A DNA stretch of 20,980 nt. Origin: DASQUK01 sp046723645. GTDB lineage: Bacteria > Actinomycetota > Acidimicrobiia > Acidimicrobiales > VFJN01. The notes under the pieces were generated by a model. The model saw nothing but the letters and a program-made list of their open reading frames with translations. It did not search any database and was not told where the DNA came from. Positions 7,530 to 14,822 of the stretch are shown here, piece after piece; position 1 is the stretch's first letter; each line of letters starts with the position of its first letter. The stretch is from contig JBKOUY010000112.1 in assembly GCA_046723645.1 (NCBI GenBank), positions 1-20,980 on the forward strand, written 5' to 3'. The translations under genes and the position numbers were made by a program.

Positions 7530-9242
7530 TCACAGGCCCAGTTGCTCGACGATGGGGCCGAGCGACAGCACGGGGAAGAAGGTCAGGCCCACGACGATGA
7601 GCACCACGCCGACGAGCAGGCCGACGAACAGCGGCGTGCCGGTGGGGAATGTGCCGGCGGAGGGCGGCACGGTCTGCTTGCGGGCGAGCGATCCCGCCAG
7701 CGCCAGGGCAGGCACGATGAGCAGGAACCGACCGCCGAGCATCGCCAGGCCGAGCGTGGTGTTGTACCAGTCGGTGTTCCCCGTCAGGCCCCCGAATGCG
7801 GACCCGTTGTTGTTGCCGGCCGACGTGAGGGCGTAGGCCACCTCGGTGAGCCCGTGGGGACCGGAGTTGAGGATCGACGCCTTCGACGTGTCCATCACCA
7901 CGGAGATGCCGATGAGCACCAGCACGATGGTGGGCATGGCCAGGATGTAGAGCGTGATGAGCTTCATCTCCGGCCCCTGAATCTTCTTGCCCAGGTACTC
8001 GGGGGTTCGGCCGACCATGAGGCCGGCGACGAACACCGACAGCAGGGCGAAGATCAACATGCCGTAGATGCCGGCACCCACGCCCCCGGGGCTCACCTCT
8101 CCGAGCATCATGTTCACCAGCGGCACGGCACCGCCGCCGGGGGTGAAGCTGTCGTGTGCGGCGATGACCGCGCCGGTCGAGGTGCCCGTGGTCGTGGCCG
8201 CGAACAGGCCAGAGGCCGACGGCCCGAAGCGCACTTCCTTGCCCTCGTAGTTGCCGCCCCCGGCGAGCTGGGCGCTGGTGTCCTGGTTGGCGCCGAGCGC
8301 GTCGAGCTCCGGGTTGCCGTTGGTCTCGAACGCCTGGGCGATCAGGGCCGAGCAAGCCCAGAGCAGGAACATGGCGGCGAACACGGCCCAGCCCTGCTTG
8401 CGGTCCTTCGCCAGCTTGCCGAACGTGTACGTGAGCGCGAACGGGATCACCAGGATCAGGAACAGCTCGAACAGGTTGGTGAAGCCGTTGGGGCTGCCGA
8501 ACGGGTGCCCCGAGTTGGCGTTGAGGAAGCCGCCGCCGTTGGTGCCCAGCTCCTTTATGACCTCCTGGCTGGCCGCCGGGCCACCGGGGATGAGCTGGAT
8601 CGCGCCGTCGAGCGTGTGGGCGGTGACGAAGCCACGGAGGTTCTGGATCACGCCCTGGCTCGCCAGCACCAGCGCACCGATGATCGCGATCGGCAGCAGG
8701 ACCCGGGTGGTGGACCGGGTCAGGTCGACCCAGAAGTTGCCGATGGTGGCCGAGCGGCGCCGCACGAGACCCCGGATGAGGGCGACGGCGACGGCGATGC
8801 CGACGGCGGCCGACACGAAGTTCTGTACGGCCAGGCCCATCATCTGGGTGAGGTGGCTCATCGTGATCTCGCCGGCGTAGTTCTGCCAGTTGGTGTTGGT
8901 CACGAAGCTGACGGCGGTGTTGAACGCCAGCGGCTCGGGCACGCCGGGCACGTCGTTCGGGTTGACCGGCAGGCCGCCCTGCACCCGCTGGAGGAGGTAC
9001 AGCACCAACACCGACACCCCGCTGAACGCCAGCAACGACCGGGCATAGATCGTCCAGCGCTGCTCGCGGGACGGGTCGACGCCCGTGACCCGGTAGATGA
9101 GCCGCTCGACCGGACCGAAGAACCGGTCGCCCGGCGCGGCGTCGTCGCCGAAGACCTTGGCCATGTAGCCACCCAGCAGCGGCGTGGCGGCGAAGACGAG
9201 CGCGATCAGGACGAGGAACTGCAGCCACGCCGCTCCGGACAT
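7530..9242 (-). CDS. kdpA: KdpA, potassium-binding channel-like subunit of the Kdp ATPase
   Basis: The product has 570 aa and is the K+-selective membrane subunit, derived from the SKT family with four pore repeats. All four pore regions can be read: VTNTNWQNYAGE, LGTNGGGFLNANSGHPF, TTTGTSTGAVIAAHDSF, and GNNNGSAFGGLTGNTDWYN. It opens with MSGAAWLQFLVLIALVFAAT and ends in a hydrophobic helix before ILGPIVEQLGL-type residues at the stop. The ATG at 9242 shares its A with the kdpF TGA (TGATG). The reading frame stays open upstream, but there it only shadows kdpF and the next small gene, so the longer start is rejected. kdpB follows after 8 nt. The gene is complete. Confidence 0.97.
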   Translation of the reverse strand: MSGAAWLQFLVLIALVFAATPLLGGYMAKVFGDDAAPGDRFFGPVERLIYRVTGVDPSREQRWTIYARSLLAFSGVSVLVLYLLQRVQGGLPVNPNDVPGVPEPLAFNTAVSFVTNTNWQNYAGEITMSHLTQMMGLAVQNFVSAAVGIAVAVALIRGLVRRRSATIGNFWVDLTRSTTRVLLPIAIIGALVLASQGVIQNLRGFVTAHTLDGAIQLIPGGPAASQEVIKELGTNGGGFLNANSGHPFGSPNGFTNLFELFLILVIPFALTYTFGKLAKDRKQGWAVFAAMFLLWACSALIAQAFETNGNPELDALGANQDTSAQLAGGGNYEGKEVRFGPSASGLFAATTTGTSTGAVIAAHDSFTPGGGAVPLVNMMLGEVSPGGVGAGIYGMLIFALLSVFVAGLMVGRTPEYLGKKIQGPEMKLITLYILAMPTIVLVLIGISVVMDTSKASILNSGPHGLTEVAYALTSAGNNNGSAFGGLTGNTDWYNTTLGLAMLGGRFLLIVPALALAGSLARKQTVPPSAGTFPTGTPLFVGLLVGVVLIVVGLTFFPVLSLGPIVEQLGL

Positions 9243-9331
9243 CAGAGCTTCTCTGGGAACAGCAGGGCGACGAACAGGTAGGACGTGAGGAGTACGGCCA
9301 GGATCAGGCCAATGAGGTTGTCGCCGCTCAT
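9242..9331 (-). CDS. kdpF: KdpF, small stabilising subunit of the Kdp ATPase
   Basis: This is a 29-residue single-helix protein (MSGDNLIGLILAVLLTSYLF, then VALLFPEKL). The size, the lone helix and the FPEKL ending match KdpF, which stabilises the KdpABC complex in the membrane. Its ATG overlaps the preceding stop (ATGA), and its TGA overlaps the kdpA ATG (TGATG), so all three should be translationally coupled. Confidence 0.92.
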   Translation of the reverse strand: MSGDNLIGLILAVLLTSYLFVALLFPEKL

Positions 9332-9501
9332 CGGGCGCGACCCGATGCGCCTTCGAGCGCGCTGGAGGCTTCCTCGGTCTCGGCATCCACCGGGCCCTCG
9401 ACCCCGGTGTCCGTGCCGATGATGTGCTCGCAACCCCGGACGTAAGCAACGGTGGCGGCGAAGAACGCCACCACCACAACCACGAAGATCAAGTCACCCA
9501 T
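9328..9501 (-). CDS. 57-aa single-span membrane protein at the head of the kdp operon
   Basis: The product has 57 aa: one N-terminal helix (DLIFVVVVVAFFAATVAYV), then RGCEHIIG, then an acidic hydrophilic tail of about 28 residues. The ATG at 9501 has an ideal GGAGG 5 nt upstream; the longer in-frame start at 9555 has no such site. Its stop overlaps the kdpF start by 4 nt (ATGA), which makes it the first gene of the kdp operon. From memory, similar short proteins with a VRxCDxIIG-like segment occur near kdpF in other actinobacteria, but I know of no assigned function. A role as an extra assembly or regulatory subunit of Kdp is inference from coupling and topology. Confidence 0.8.
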   Translation of the reverse strand: MGDLIFVVVVVAFFAATVAYVRGCEHIIGTDTGVEGPVDAETEEASSALEGASGRAR

Positions 9502-9538
9502 GGCGTCCTCCGTTGGGCTCTCGGTCGAACCGACGCTC

Positions 9539-9620
9539 GGTCTAGTGCGCCGCACCCGCAGGTCAGAGTGCCTTAGCGCGTTCTTGCCGCGCCGGAGGGC
9601 TTGCTGTTCGACGCGTTAAC
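9539..9620 (-). promoter_or_regulatory. Putative kdp operon promoter with upstream TTAGCGCG / CGCGTTAAC elements
   Basis: On the minus strand a CTGACC -35-like box (9566-9561) and a TAGACC -10-like box (9544-9539) are separated by 16 nt, about 38 nt ahead of the first kdp start codon. The TTAGCGCG element (9573-9580) sits 6 nt upstream of the -35 box, a usual place for a response-regulator activator. A second element, CGCGTTAAC (9612-9620), lies further upstream. The same pair occurs ahead of the kdpD transcript. The rest of the 9502-9681 gap shows only GC-rich sequence with a weak 5-bp hairpin. Confidence 0.45.
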
Positions 9621-9681
9621 CAACGGGAGGGGCCGGCGCGCGGCCGGGAGGACGGGGTGGACCTCGAGGCGGGACCGCCCG

Positions 9682-11607
9682 CTACACGATCTCGTAGTCG
9701 GCCGGGTTGGGCTCGCGGGTCTCGCGCCAGTAGTCGAGCAGCGTGAACGGCCAGTTCTGGGTGATCCGGCCCTTGGCGTTCTTGTACCAGGTGTTGACCG
9801 TCGAGGCCCCCCACGCCATGTTGAGGTTGCCCTCGTCGATGCGCCGGTTGTATGCGTCGTGGACCTCGGGGCGTACGTCGAGCGCCCGGCAGCCCGGCCG
9901 GCTCAGCAGCAGCTCGAGGCAGCCGAGCACGTAGCGCACCTCGCACTCCGAGAAGTACGTGATGCTGCCGTTGATGACGATATTGGTGTTGGGGCCGTAG
10001 AGCAGGAACAGGTTGGGGAAGTGCGGCACGGTGATCCCGAGGTAGGCGCGGGCGTCGCCGTCCCAGTCCTCGTGGAGCTCGAGACCGCCGCGCCCCACGA
10101 CCTTCATCGGCATCAGGAACTGCGATGCCGTGAAGCCGGTCCCGTAGATGATCACGTCCACCTCGTGGTGGACGCCGTCGGCCGTTGTCACGCCGGTGGG
10201 CGTGATCTGCTCGATGCCGGCGGTGACCAGCTCGACGTTGTCGCGCTGCAGGGCCTGGGGCCACACGCCGTTGTCGCGGACGATCCGCTTCGCGAACGGT
10301 GGATAGTCGGGCAGGACCCGCTCGGCCAGGTCCGGCGTGGCTGCGAACGCGAGCTGGAGGTAGCCGGTGAGCAACTGGCGCGCCGTGTCGTTGAGCTCGC
10401 TCACCGACGGGCCGCCCGGCCACTCCGGGTCGACCCGCGCCGCAGGGAGCACGCCCTCCGCGTACTGCCAGAACAGCCAGAACCGGTACCACTGCGTGTA
10501 CGTGGGCACGTGGCGGAAGAGCCACTGCTTCTGGGGCGAGACCTCCCGGTGGTAATCCTCCGTAGGGACCAGCCAGGGCGGCGTGCGCTGGAAGACCAGC
10601 AGCTCGTCGACCGCGGGGGCGATCTCGGGGATGAACTGGACGGCGCTGGCGCCGGTCCCGATCACGGCCACCCGCTTGCCGTCGAGGTCCACGTCGTGGC
10701 GCCAGCCCGCCGAGTGGAACGACACCCCTTCGAACGTCTCGCGCCCCGGGATCGCCGGGAACGACGGCCGGTTCAGCTGGCCGACCGCGCTGATGACGGC
10801 CTGTGCCTCGAGCGTCTCCTCGCCCTGCGCCGTGCGCAGGCACAGCGTCCACGAGCCGCGCTCCTCGCTCCACTCGGCCGAGGTGACCTCGGTCTCGAAG
10901 CGGATGTGGTCGCGTAGCCCGAAGCGATCGGTGCACGTCCGGAAGTAGTCGAGCAGCACCTCCTGCGTGGAGTAGTGCTGCGGCCAGTCCTCGCGCTGGG
11001 CGAACGAGTAGCTGTAGAAGTGGTTGGCCACGTCGACCCGGCAGCCCGGATAGGTGTTCTCCCACCACGTGCCACCGACGTCGGGATCCTTCTCGAGGAC
11101 CACGAACGGCACGCCGGCCTGCTTGAGCCGGTACGCGGCCACGATGCCGGACATGCCGGCGCCGATCACGGCCACCCGGAAAGACGTGTCCGGCGCGAGC
11201 TCTCGGAGGCTCCAGCCCGGCGCCCGCATGTCATCGCCGTGCACCGAGAGCTCCTCGAGGAACAGGGGAAGGTAGTCCTCGACCACGTCGTCCCCCACGA
11301 CGAAGCCAAGGATCCGGCGCATGGCGTCCTCGTCGGGCTCTGGCGCCGGCACGCTGCCCCCGTCCCGGAACCTCGCCAGCGCCTCGAGGGCCAGCTGCCG
11401 GGCCAGCGCCAAGCGGTCGCCGTCGACCCCACCGTCGGGCTCGAGCAGCCGCGTCGGGTCCGGCCGCAGCTCCTCCCGCAGCACGGACAGGTCACCGGTG
11501 GCGTACGCGACGGCTGCCAGCAACGGAATCACGCCGGCGTGGGACAACGCATCCGCGATGGTGTCGTCGTCGGCATCGATCGGCGAGGGTGGTTCGGCGA
11601 AGCGCAT
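9682..11607 (-). CDS. Baeyer-Villiger monooxygenase, 4-hydroxyacetophenone monooxygenase type
   Basis: The product has 641 aa and is a flavin- and NADPH-dependent enzyme inserting oxygen next to a ketone. FAD-binding GAGMSG is at 149-154 and GGTWWENTYPGCRVD follows at 178-192. The type I fingerprint FxGxxxHxxxW reads F292-W302, and NADPH-binding GTGASA is at 317-322. KRIVRDNG carries the conserved active-site arginine. The 140-residue N-terminal extension, the total length and the C-terminal NTWYKNAKGRITQNWPF match 4-hydroxyacetophenone monooxygenase (HapE, 640 aa), and not the shorter cyclohexanone enzymes. The fingerprint's last position, normally P or D, is R303. ATG 11607 was chosen because the HapE-like sequence begins there; the longer frame runs into the promoter of the divergent gene. 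The true substrate is unknown. Confidence 0.9.
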   Translation of the reverse strand: MRFAEPPSPIDADDDTIADALSHAGVIPLLAAVAYATGDLSVLREELRPDPTRLLEPDGGVDGDRLALARQLALEALARFRDGGSVPAPEPDEDAMRRILGFVVGDDVVEDYLPLFLEELSVHGDDMRAPGWSLRELAPDTSFRVAVIGAGMSGIVAAYRLKQAGVPFVVLEKDPDVGGTWWENTYPGCRVDVANHFYSYSFAQREDWPQHYSTQEVLLDYFRTCTDRFGLRDHIRFETEVTSAEWSEERGSWTLCLRTAQGEETLEAQAVISAVGQLNRPSFPAIPGRETFEGVSFHSAGWRHDVDLDGKRVAVIGTGASAVQFIPEIAPAVDELLVFQRTPPWLVPTEDYHREVSPQKQWLFRHVPTYTQWYRFWLFWQYAEGVLPAARVDPEWPGGPSVSELNDTARQLLTGYLQLAFAATPDLAERVLPDYPPFAKRIVRDNGVWPQALQRDNVELVTAGIEQITPTGVTTADGVHHEVDVIIYGTGFTASQFLMPMKVVGRGGLELHEDWDGDARAYLGITVPHFPNLFLLYGPNTNIVINGSITYFSECEVRYVLGCLELLLSRPGCRALDVRPEVHDAYNRRIDEGNLNMAWGASTVNTWYKNAKGRITQNWPFTLLDYWRETREPNPADYEIV

Positions 11608-11672
11608 CGCCCGGATTGTGTCATGCAGATAACGGGCGTTCTCAGTCGGGGGATGGCGCGATGGCGCGAGGC

Positions 11673-11698
11673 TGTCGATCGGGGCCAACCCGTTCGTC
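11673..11698 (+). promoter_or_regulatory. ECF42-type promoter of the DGPF-sigma operon (TGTCGA-N16-CGTC)
   Basis: TGTCGA at 11673-11678 and CGTC at 11695-11698 match the bipartite motif reported for ECF42 sigma factors (TGTCGA at -35, CG[A/T]C at -10), with 16 nt between them. It lies 47 nt upstream of the DGPF gene's start, with AGGAGG at 11730-11735 as ribosome binding site. It therefore supports autoregulation by the sigma factor encoded second in the operon. The consensus is recalled from the literature; the fit is seen in the sequence. Confidence 0.65.
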
Positions 11699-11744
11699 GT
11701 CACCATGACGAGCGACGGTCGCTCGAACGAGGAGGATGATCGCG

Positions 11745-12461
11745 ATGCGCTACCTCGCACTGCTGGGCGGCGACGAGGCCGCCGGCCCCGCCCCGGGAAC
11801 GCCCGAGTTCGACACGATGATGCAGGGGTACATGCGGTTCGGCGAGACCGCCGCCGACGCCATCGTCGGGGGCGAGGCCCTCCAGGAGGCGGCCACCGCC
11901 ACCACGATCCGCCACGGCGACGCCGAGCCGTTGGTGACCGCGGGACCCTACGCCGAGACCGTGGAGGTCCTCGGCGGCCTGTACGTCCTCGAGGCCGACA
12001 CGCTGGACGACGCCATCGAGCTGGCCCGCCAGATCCCCGCGGCCCTCGACGGCTGGGTGAGCCTCCGCCCGATGGTCGAATGGTTCGACAGGGGCAGCCA
12101 GGCCAGCGGCACGGCGGACGCGCCCCGCTACGTCGCCTTCATCTACGGCAAGGAGACCGAGGGCGACCAGCCCGACACGCCGGCCTGGGACGAGGGCCTT
12201 GCCGCACACCAGCGGTTCATGGATGCCGTCGGCGACGCCGTGCAGGCGGGCGGTGCCGTGCACCCCATCGCCACCGCCACCACCGTGCAGGTCCGGGACG
12301 GCGACGTGATCGTCAGCGACGGCCCGTTCGCCGAATCGGCCGAGGTGGTCGGCGGCTTCTACGTCCTGCGGCCCAGCGACCGCGACACCGCGGTGGCCGT
12401 GGCCCACCAGATCCCGGCGGAGGCGATCGAGCTGCGGCCGATCATGGAGGTCGGCGGCTGA
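11745..12461 (+). CDS. Tandem DGPF/YCII-domain protein, partner of an ECF42 sigma factor
   Basis: The product has 238 aa in two YCII-related (DGPF) repeats. The first spans about 1-113, opening MRYLALLGG and carrying a degenerate core TAGPYAET (A66 where D is usual). The second spans about 127-238, opening PRYVAFIYG and carrying the canonical SDGPFAES (192-197). DGPF proteins are small ferredoxin-like proteins encoded next to ECF42 sigma factors; their biochemical role is not established. Most are single-domain proteins of 110-140 aa, so this looks like a fused duplication. ATG 11745 was preferred over the in-frame ATG 11736 because AGGAGG ends at 11735 and the family begins MRY. The stop overlaps the start of the sigma gene. 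Confidence 0.88.
   Translation: MRYLALLGGDEAAGPAPGTPEFDTMMQGYMRFGETAADAIVGGEALQEAATATTIRHGDAEPLVTAGPYAETVEVLGGLYVLEADTLDDAIELARQIPAALDGWVSLRPMVEWFDRGSQASGTADAPRYVAFIYGKETEGDQPDTPAWDEGLAAHQRFMDAVGDAVQAGGAVHPIATATTVQVRDGDVIVSDGPFAESAEVVGGFYVLRPSDRDTAVAVAHQIPAEAIELRPIMEVGG
12446..12460 (+). promoter_or_regulatory. Ribosome binding site and apparent CTG start of the sigma factor gene
   Basis: GGAGG at 12446-12450 lies exactly 7 nt ahead of a CTG codon at 12458-12460. CTG overlaps the upstream TGA as CTGA, the position where GTGA or ATGA would be expected. No ATG, GTG or TTG exists in this frame between the preceding region and the first sigma-domain residues. The next in-frame GTG would remove the start of sigma region 2. 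Confidence 0.55.
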
Positions 12462-13717
12462 CTCCGGCGCACCGGGTCCTGGAGCGGGCGTTCCGCTCCG
12501 AGTCGGGCCGCGTGCTCGCCACGCTCGCCCGGCAGCTGGGCGACCTCGACGCCGCGGAGGACGCGGTCCAGGAGGCGTTCGTGGAGGCGATGCGCACCTG
12601 GCCGCGCCGCGGCGTCCCGGACAACCCAGGCGCCTGGATCACCACCACCGCGCGCAACCGCGCCGTGGACCGGGTGCGGCGTGAGTCGCGGCGGGAGGCG
12701 AAGGAGAAGGCGGCTTTGACGGAACCCGAACCGAGCGGGCCGCCCGACTCGCCCGACCCCCCGATCGACGCGCCGGAGCCCGAGCCGTCGGACGACCAGC
12801 TCCGGTTGATCTTCACCTGCTGCCACCCCGCCCTTGCGCCTCCGGCGCAGGTCGCCCTGACGCTGCGCCTCGTGTGCGGGCTCCAGACCGTGGAGATCGC
12901 CCGGGCCTTCCTCCAGCCCGAGGCCACGGTCGCCCAGCGGCTGGTACGCGCCAAGGCCAAGATCCGCACCGCCGCCATCCCCTTCCGGGTGCCACCCGCC
13001 CACCTGCTGCCCGAGCGGATGCCCCCCGTCCTGGCCTGCATCTACCTGGTGTTCTCCGAGGGCTACGCGGCCACGGCCGGCGACGAGCTGGTGCGCCGCG
13101 AGCTGTGCGACGAGGGGATCCGGCTCGGCCGCCTGGTCGTCGAGCTCATGCCCGACGAGCCCGAGGCGCGGGGGCTGCTGGCACTGATGCTGATGCAGGA
13201 CTGCCGGCGCGACGCCCGCGTGTCGCCGGGCGGGGACCTCGTGCTCCTCGAGGACCAGGACAGGAGCCGCTGGGACTACGACCGTGTCGCAGAGGGCACC
13301 GCGGAGTTGGAGCGGGCGCTGCGACGCCGCCGACCGGGCCCGTACCAGCTCCAGGCGGCCATCGCCGGCCTCCACGCCACCGCCGGATCGTGGGCGAGCA
13401 CGGACTGGCCGCAGATCGCGGCGCTGTACGCGGAGCTCGCCAGGGTGGCACCGTCGCCGGTGGTGGAGCTCAACCGGGCGGTGGCGGTGGCGTTCACCGA
13501 GGGACCGGCGGTGGGGCTGGAGGTGGTCGACGCCGTGGCCGACGACCCACGCCTGGCGCGGACGCACCTGCTGCCCGCGACGCGCGCCGACCTGCTGCGA
13601 CGCCTCGGCCGGCGGGACGAGGCCGCCGACGCCTACCGGGCCGCCCTGGCCCTGGCCCGCACGTCCCCGGAGCGGGCGTTCCTGCAGCGACGCCTGGACG
13701 AGGTGGCCGGCACCTGA
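12458..13717 (+). CDS. ECF42-family RNA polymerase sigma factor with C-terminal TPR-like extension
   Basis: The product has 419 aa if started at CTG 12458. Region 2 is visible near residues 5-70 (ARQLGDLDAAEDAVQEAFVEA, then GVPDNPGAWITTTARNRAVDR). Region 4 follows at about 113-175 (LRLIFTCCHPALAP and TVEIARAFLQPEATVAQRLVRAKAKIR). A long helical C-terminal extension of about 230 residues (DUF6596/TPR-like) has LACIYLVFSEGYAAT, the ARGLLALMLMQDCRRDAR segment and AVSVAFTEGP-like helices with the SPVVELNRAVAVA signature. That extension defines ECF42 sigmas, which lack an anti-sigma gene and depend on the tail for activity. It is translationally coupled to the DGPF gene. Target genes are unknown except probable self-regulation. 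Confidence 0.92.
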   Translation: MTPAHRVLERAFRSESGRVLATLARQLGDLDAAEDAVQEAFVEAMRTWPRRGVPDNPGAWITTTARNRAVDRVRRESRREAKEKAALTEPEPSGPPDSPDPPIDAPEPEPSDDQLRLIFTCCHPALAPPAQVALTLRLVCGLQTVEIARAFLQPEATVAQRLVRAKAKIRTAAIPFRVPPAHLLPERMPPVLACIYLVFSEGYAATAGDELVRRELCDEGIRLGRLVVELMPDEPEARGLLALMLMQDCRRDARVSPGGDLVLLEDQDRSRWDYDRVAEGTAELERALRRRRPGPYQLQAAIAGLHATAGSWASTDWPQIAALYAELARVAPSPVVELNRAVAVAFTEGPAVGLEVVDAVADDPRLARTHLLPATRADLLRRLGRRDEAADAYRAALALARTSPERAFLQRRLDEVAGT

Positions 13718-13729
13718 CACGCCCGCATA

Positions 13730-13781
13730 CGAACTTGCGGTGGTTAGCGCCCCCAGACGGGCTCGATCCACCGCAAGTTCG
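13730..13781. terminator. 14-bp perfect inverted repeat between convergent genes, probable bidirectional terminator
   Basis: CGAACTTGCGGTGG at 13730-13743 is perfectly mirrored by CCACCGCAAGTTCG at 13768-13781, with a 24-nt loop. It fills the 68-nt gap between the convergent ends of the sigma factor and the reductase gene. Neither side has a strong T-tract, so termination would be of the hairpin-only type common in high-GC actinobacteria. It could instead be a copy of a dispersed extragenic palindrome. No second copy is seen in this window. Confidence 0.6.
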
Positions 13782-13785
13782 CGGT

Positions 13786-14763
13786 TCAGGGGACGACCCC
13801 GAGCCGGGCCAGGACGTCCTCGGCGGCGACGCTGCCCGGAGGCCGGCCCTCGGCCGCCATCCGGTTCGCGAGCCGTTGGAGGAGCTCGTTGACGGGCGTC
13901 GGGACCCCGTTCAGCCGGCCGAGCAACACGATCTCGCCAGTGAGGTAGTCGGTCTCGACGGTGGGCAGGCCCCGGGCAAGGCTCTGCCAGGACGATCCGC
14001 CCCGGCGCTCGTGCCCCGGCACCGTTCGCAACTGGAACACGTCGCCGCGGCGTGCCTTGTCGTCGTCGACGGACACCGCGTCGATCCCCGCCGCCTGCAG
14101 GCACGCCTCCCCCTCGGCCCGTGCCATCCGGACGAGCGGCGTCGAGCGCGCCGCCTCCGGGCCGCACACCGCCTCGACGGCGTTGCCGAGGTTGAGGATC
14201 AGCTTGCGGTACTTCCAGCGCATGACGTCCGGCCGGGCCTCCGATCCGAACGTGGCGCCGGACAGGGCGGCGGAGACCTCCTCGGCCACCGTGTCGACGC
14301 CGTCCGGATAACGGCCCAGGTCGAGCAGCCCGGTCGTCGGCGCCAGGTGGACCACGACGACACCGGGCTGGAGGTGGGTCGCCGGGAGCATGACCGCGAC
14401 CGCGTAGACATGGGGGAAGAACCGCAGTGCGACGCGTTCGTTGTCCACGCCGTTCTGGGCGCACAGCACGCTGATGCCAGCCGGCGCGTGTCGTGCGAGG
14501 TCACCCAGGGCGGCCGCGGTGTCCTGGCTCTTCATGGCCAGGATCACCACGTCGTCGTCGCGCAGGTCCGCCTCGGCCGGGTGACCGACCGCCGGCGGGC
14601 GCAGCACGGCCGAGTCGTCGGGCGACACGAGTGTGAGCCCGTCGCCCCGGAGGGCCCGCAGGTGGTCGCCGCGGGCCACGAGGGTCACCTCGTGACCGGC
14701 CTGGAACAGCCGCCCGCCGATCGCACCGCCGATTGCACCGGCGCCGTACACCGTGAATCGCAT
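13786..14763 (-). CDS. Ketopantoate reductase (PanE/ApbA) family protein
   Basis: The product has 325 aa. The N-terminal NAD(P)-binding fold opens MRFTVYGAGAIGGAIGGRL, and CAQNGVDNE matches the family's conserved NGxxN-like stretch. The C-terminal helical domain has WKYRKLILNLGNAVEA, carrying the expected catalytic lysine, and SSWQSLARGLPTVETDYLTGEIV, carrying the acidic residue equivalent to the catalytic glutamate. The family reduces 2-dehydropantoate to pantoate for coenzyme A synthesis. Many diverged members act on other 2-oxo acids, and there is no other pantothenate gene nearby, so the pathway is unsure. ATG 14763 matches the family start; the frame stays open upstream only as a shadow of the DUF454 gene. 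Confidence 0.85.
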   Translation of the reverse strand: MRFTVYGAGAIGGAIGGRLFQAGHEVTLVARGDHLRALRGDGLTLVSPDDSAVLRPPAVGHPAEADLRDDDVVILAMKSQDTAAALGDLARHAPAGISVLCAQNGVDNERVALRFFPHVYAVAVMLPATHLQPGVVVVHLAPTTGLLDLGRYPDGVDTVAEEVSAALSGATFGSEARPDVMRWKYRKLILNLGNAVEAVCGPEAARSTPLVRMARAEGEACLQAAGIDAVSVDDDKARRGDVFQLRTVPGHERRGGSSWQSLARGLPTVETDYLTGEIVLLGRLNGVPTPVNELLQRLANRMAAEGRPPGSVAAEDVLARLGVVP

Positions 14764-14822
14764 GCCGCCAGCGTGGCGTGTCGGCGGGACGCCCGGCGAC
14801 TCGCAGGGGCTTCGGCGCCCAG

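Noticed and set aside
5926..9228. A single 1100-codon minus-strand frame that joins a shadow of kdpA to most of kdpB
   Set aside because: The first half is the wrong frame of kdpA and has no homology; only the part from ATG 7521 is KdpB.
9631..9645. GGCCG-GCGCG-CGGCC hairpin after the monooxygenase operon
   Set aside because: The stem is only 5 bp with no T-tract, in very GC-rich sequence; chance is likely.
13744..13751. Another TTAGCGCC copy resembling the kdp operator
   Set aside because: It lies in the loop of a terminator-like repeat between convergent genes, where no promoter is expected.
12359..14464. 701-codon minus-strand frame opposite the sigma factor
   Set aside because: It is antisense to the sigma factor with no recognisable domain and skewed composition.
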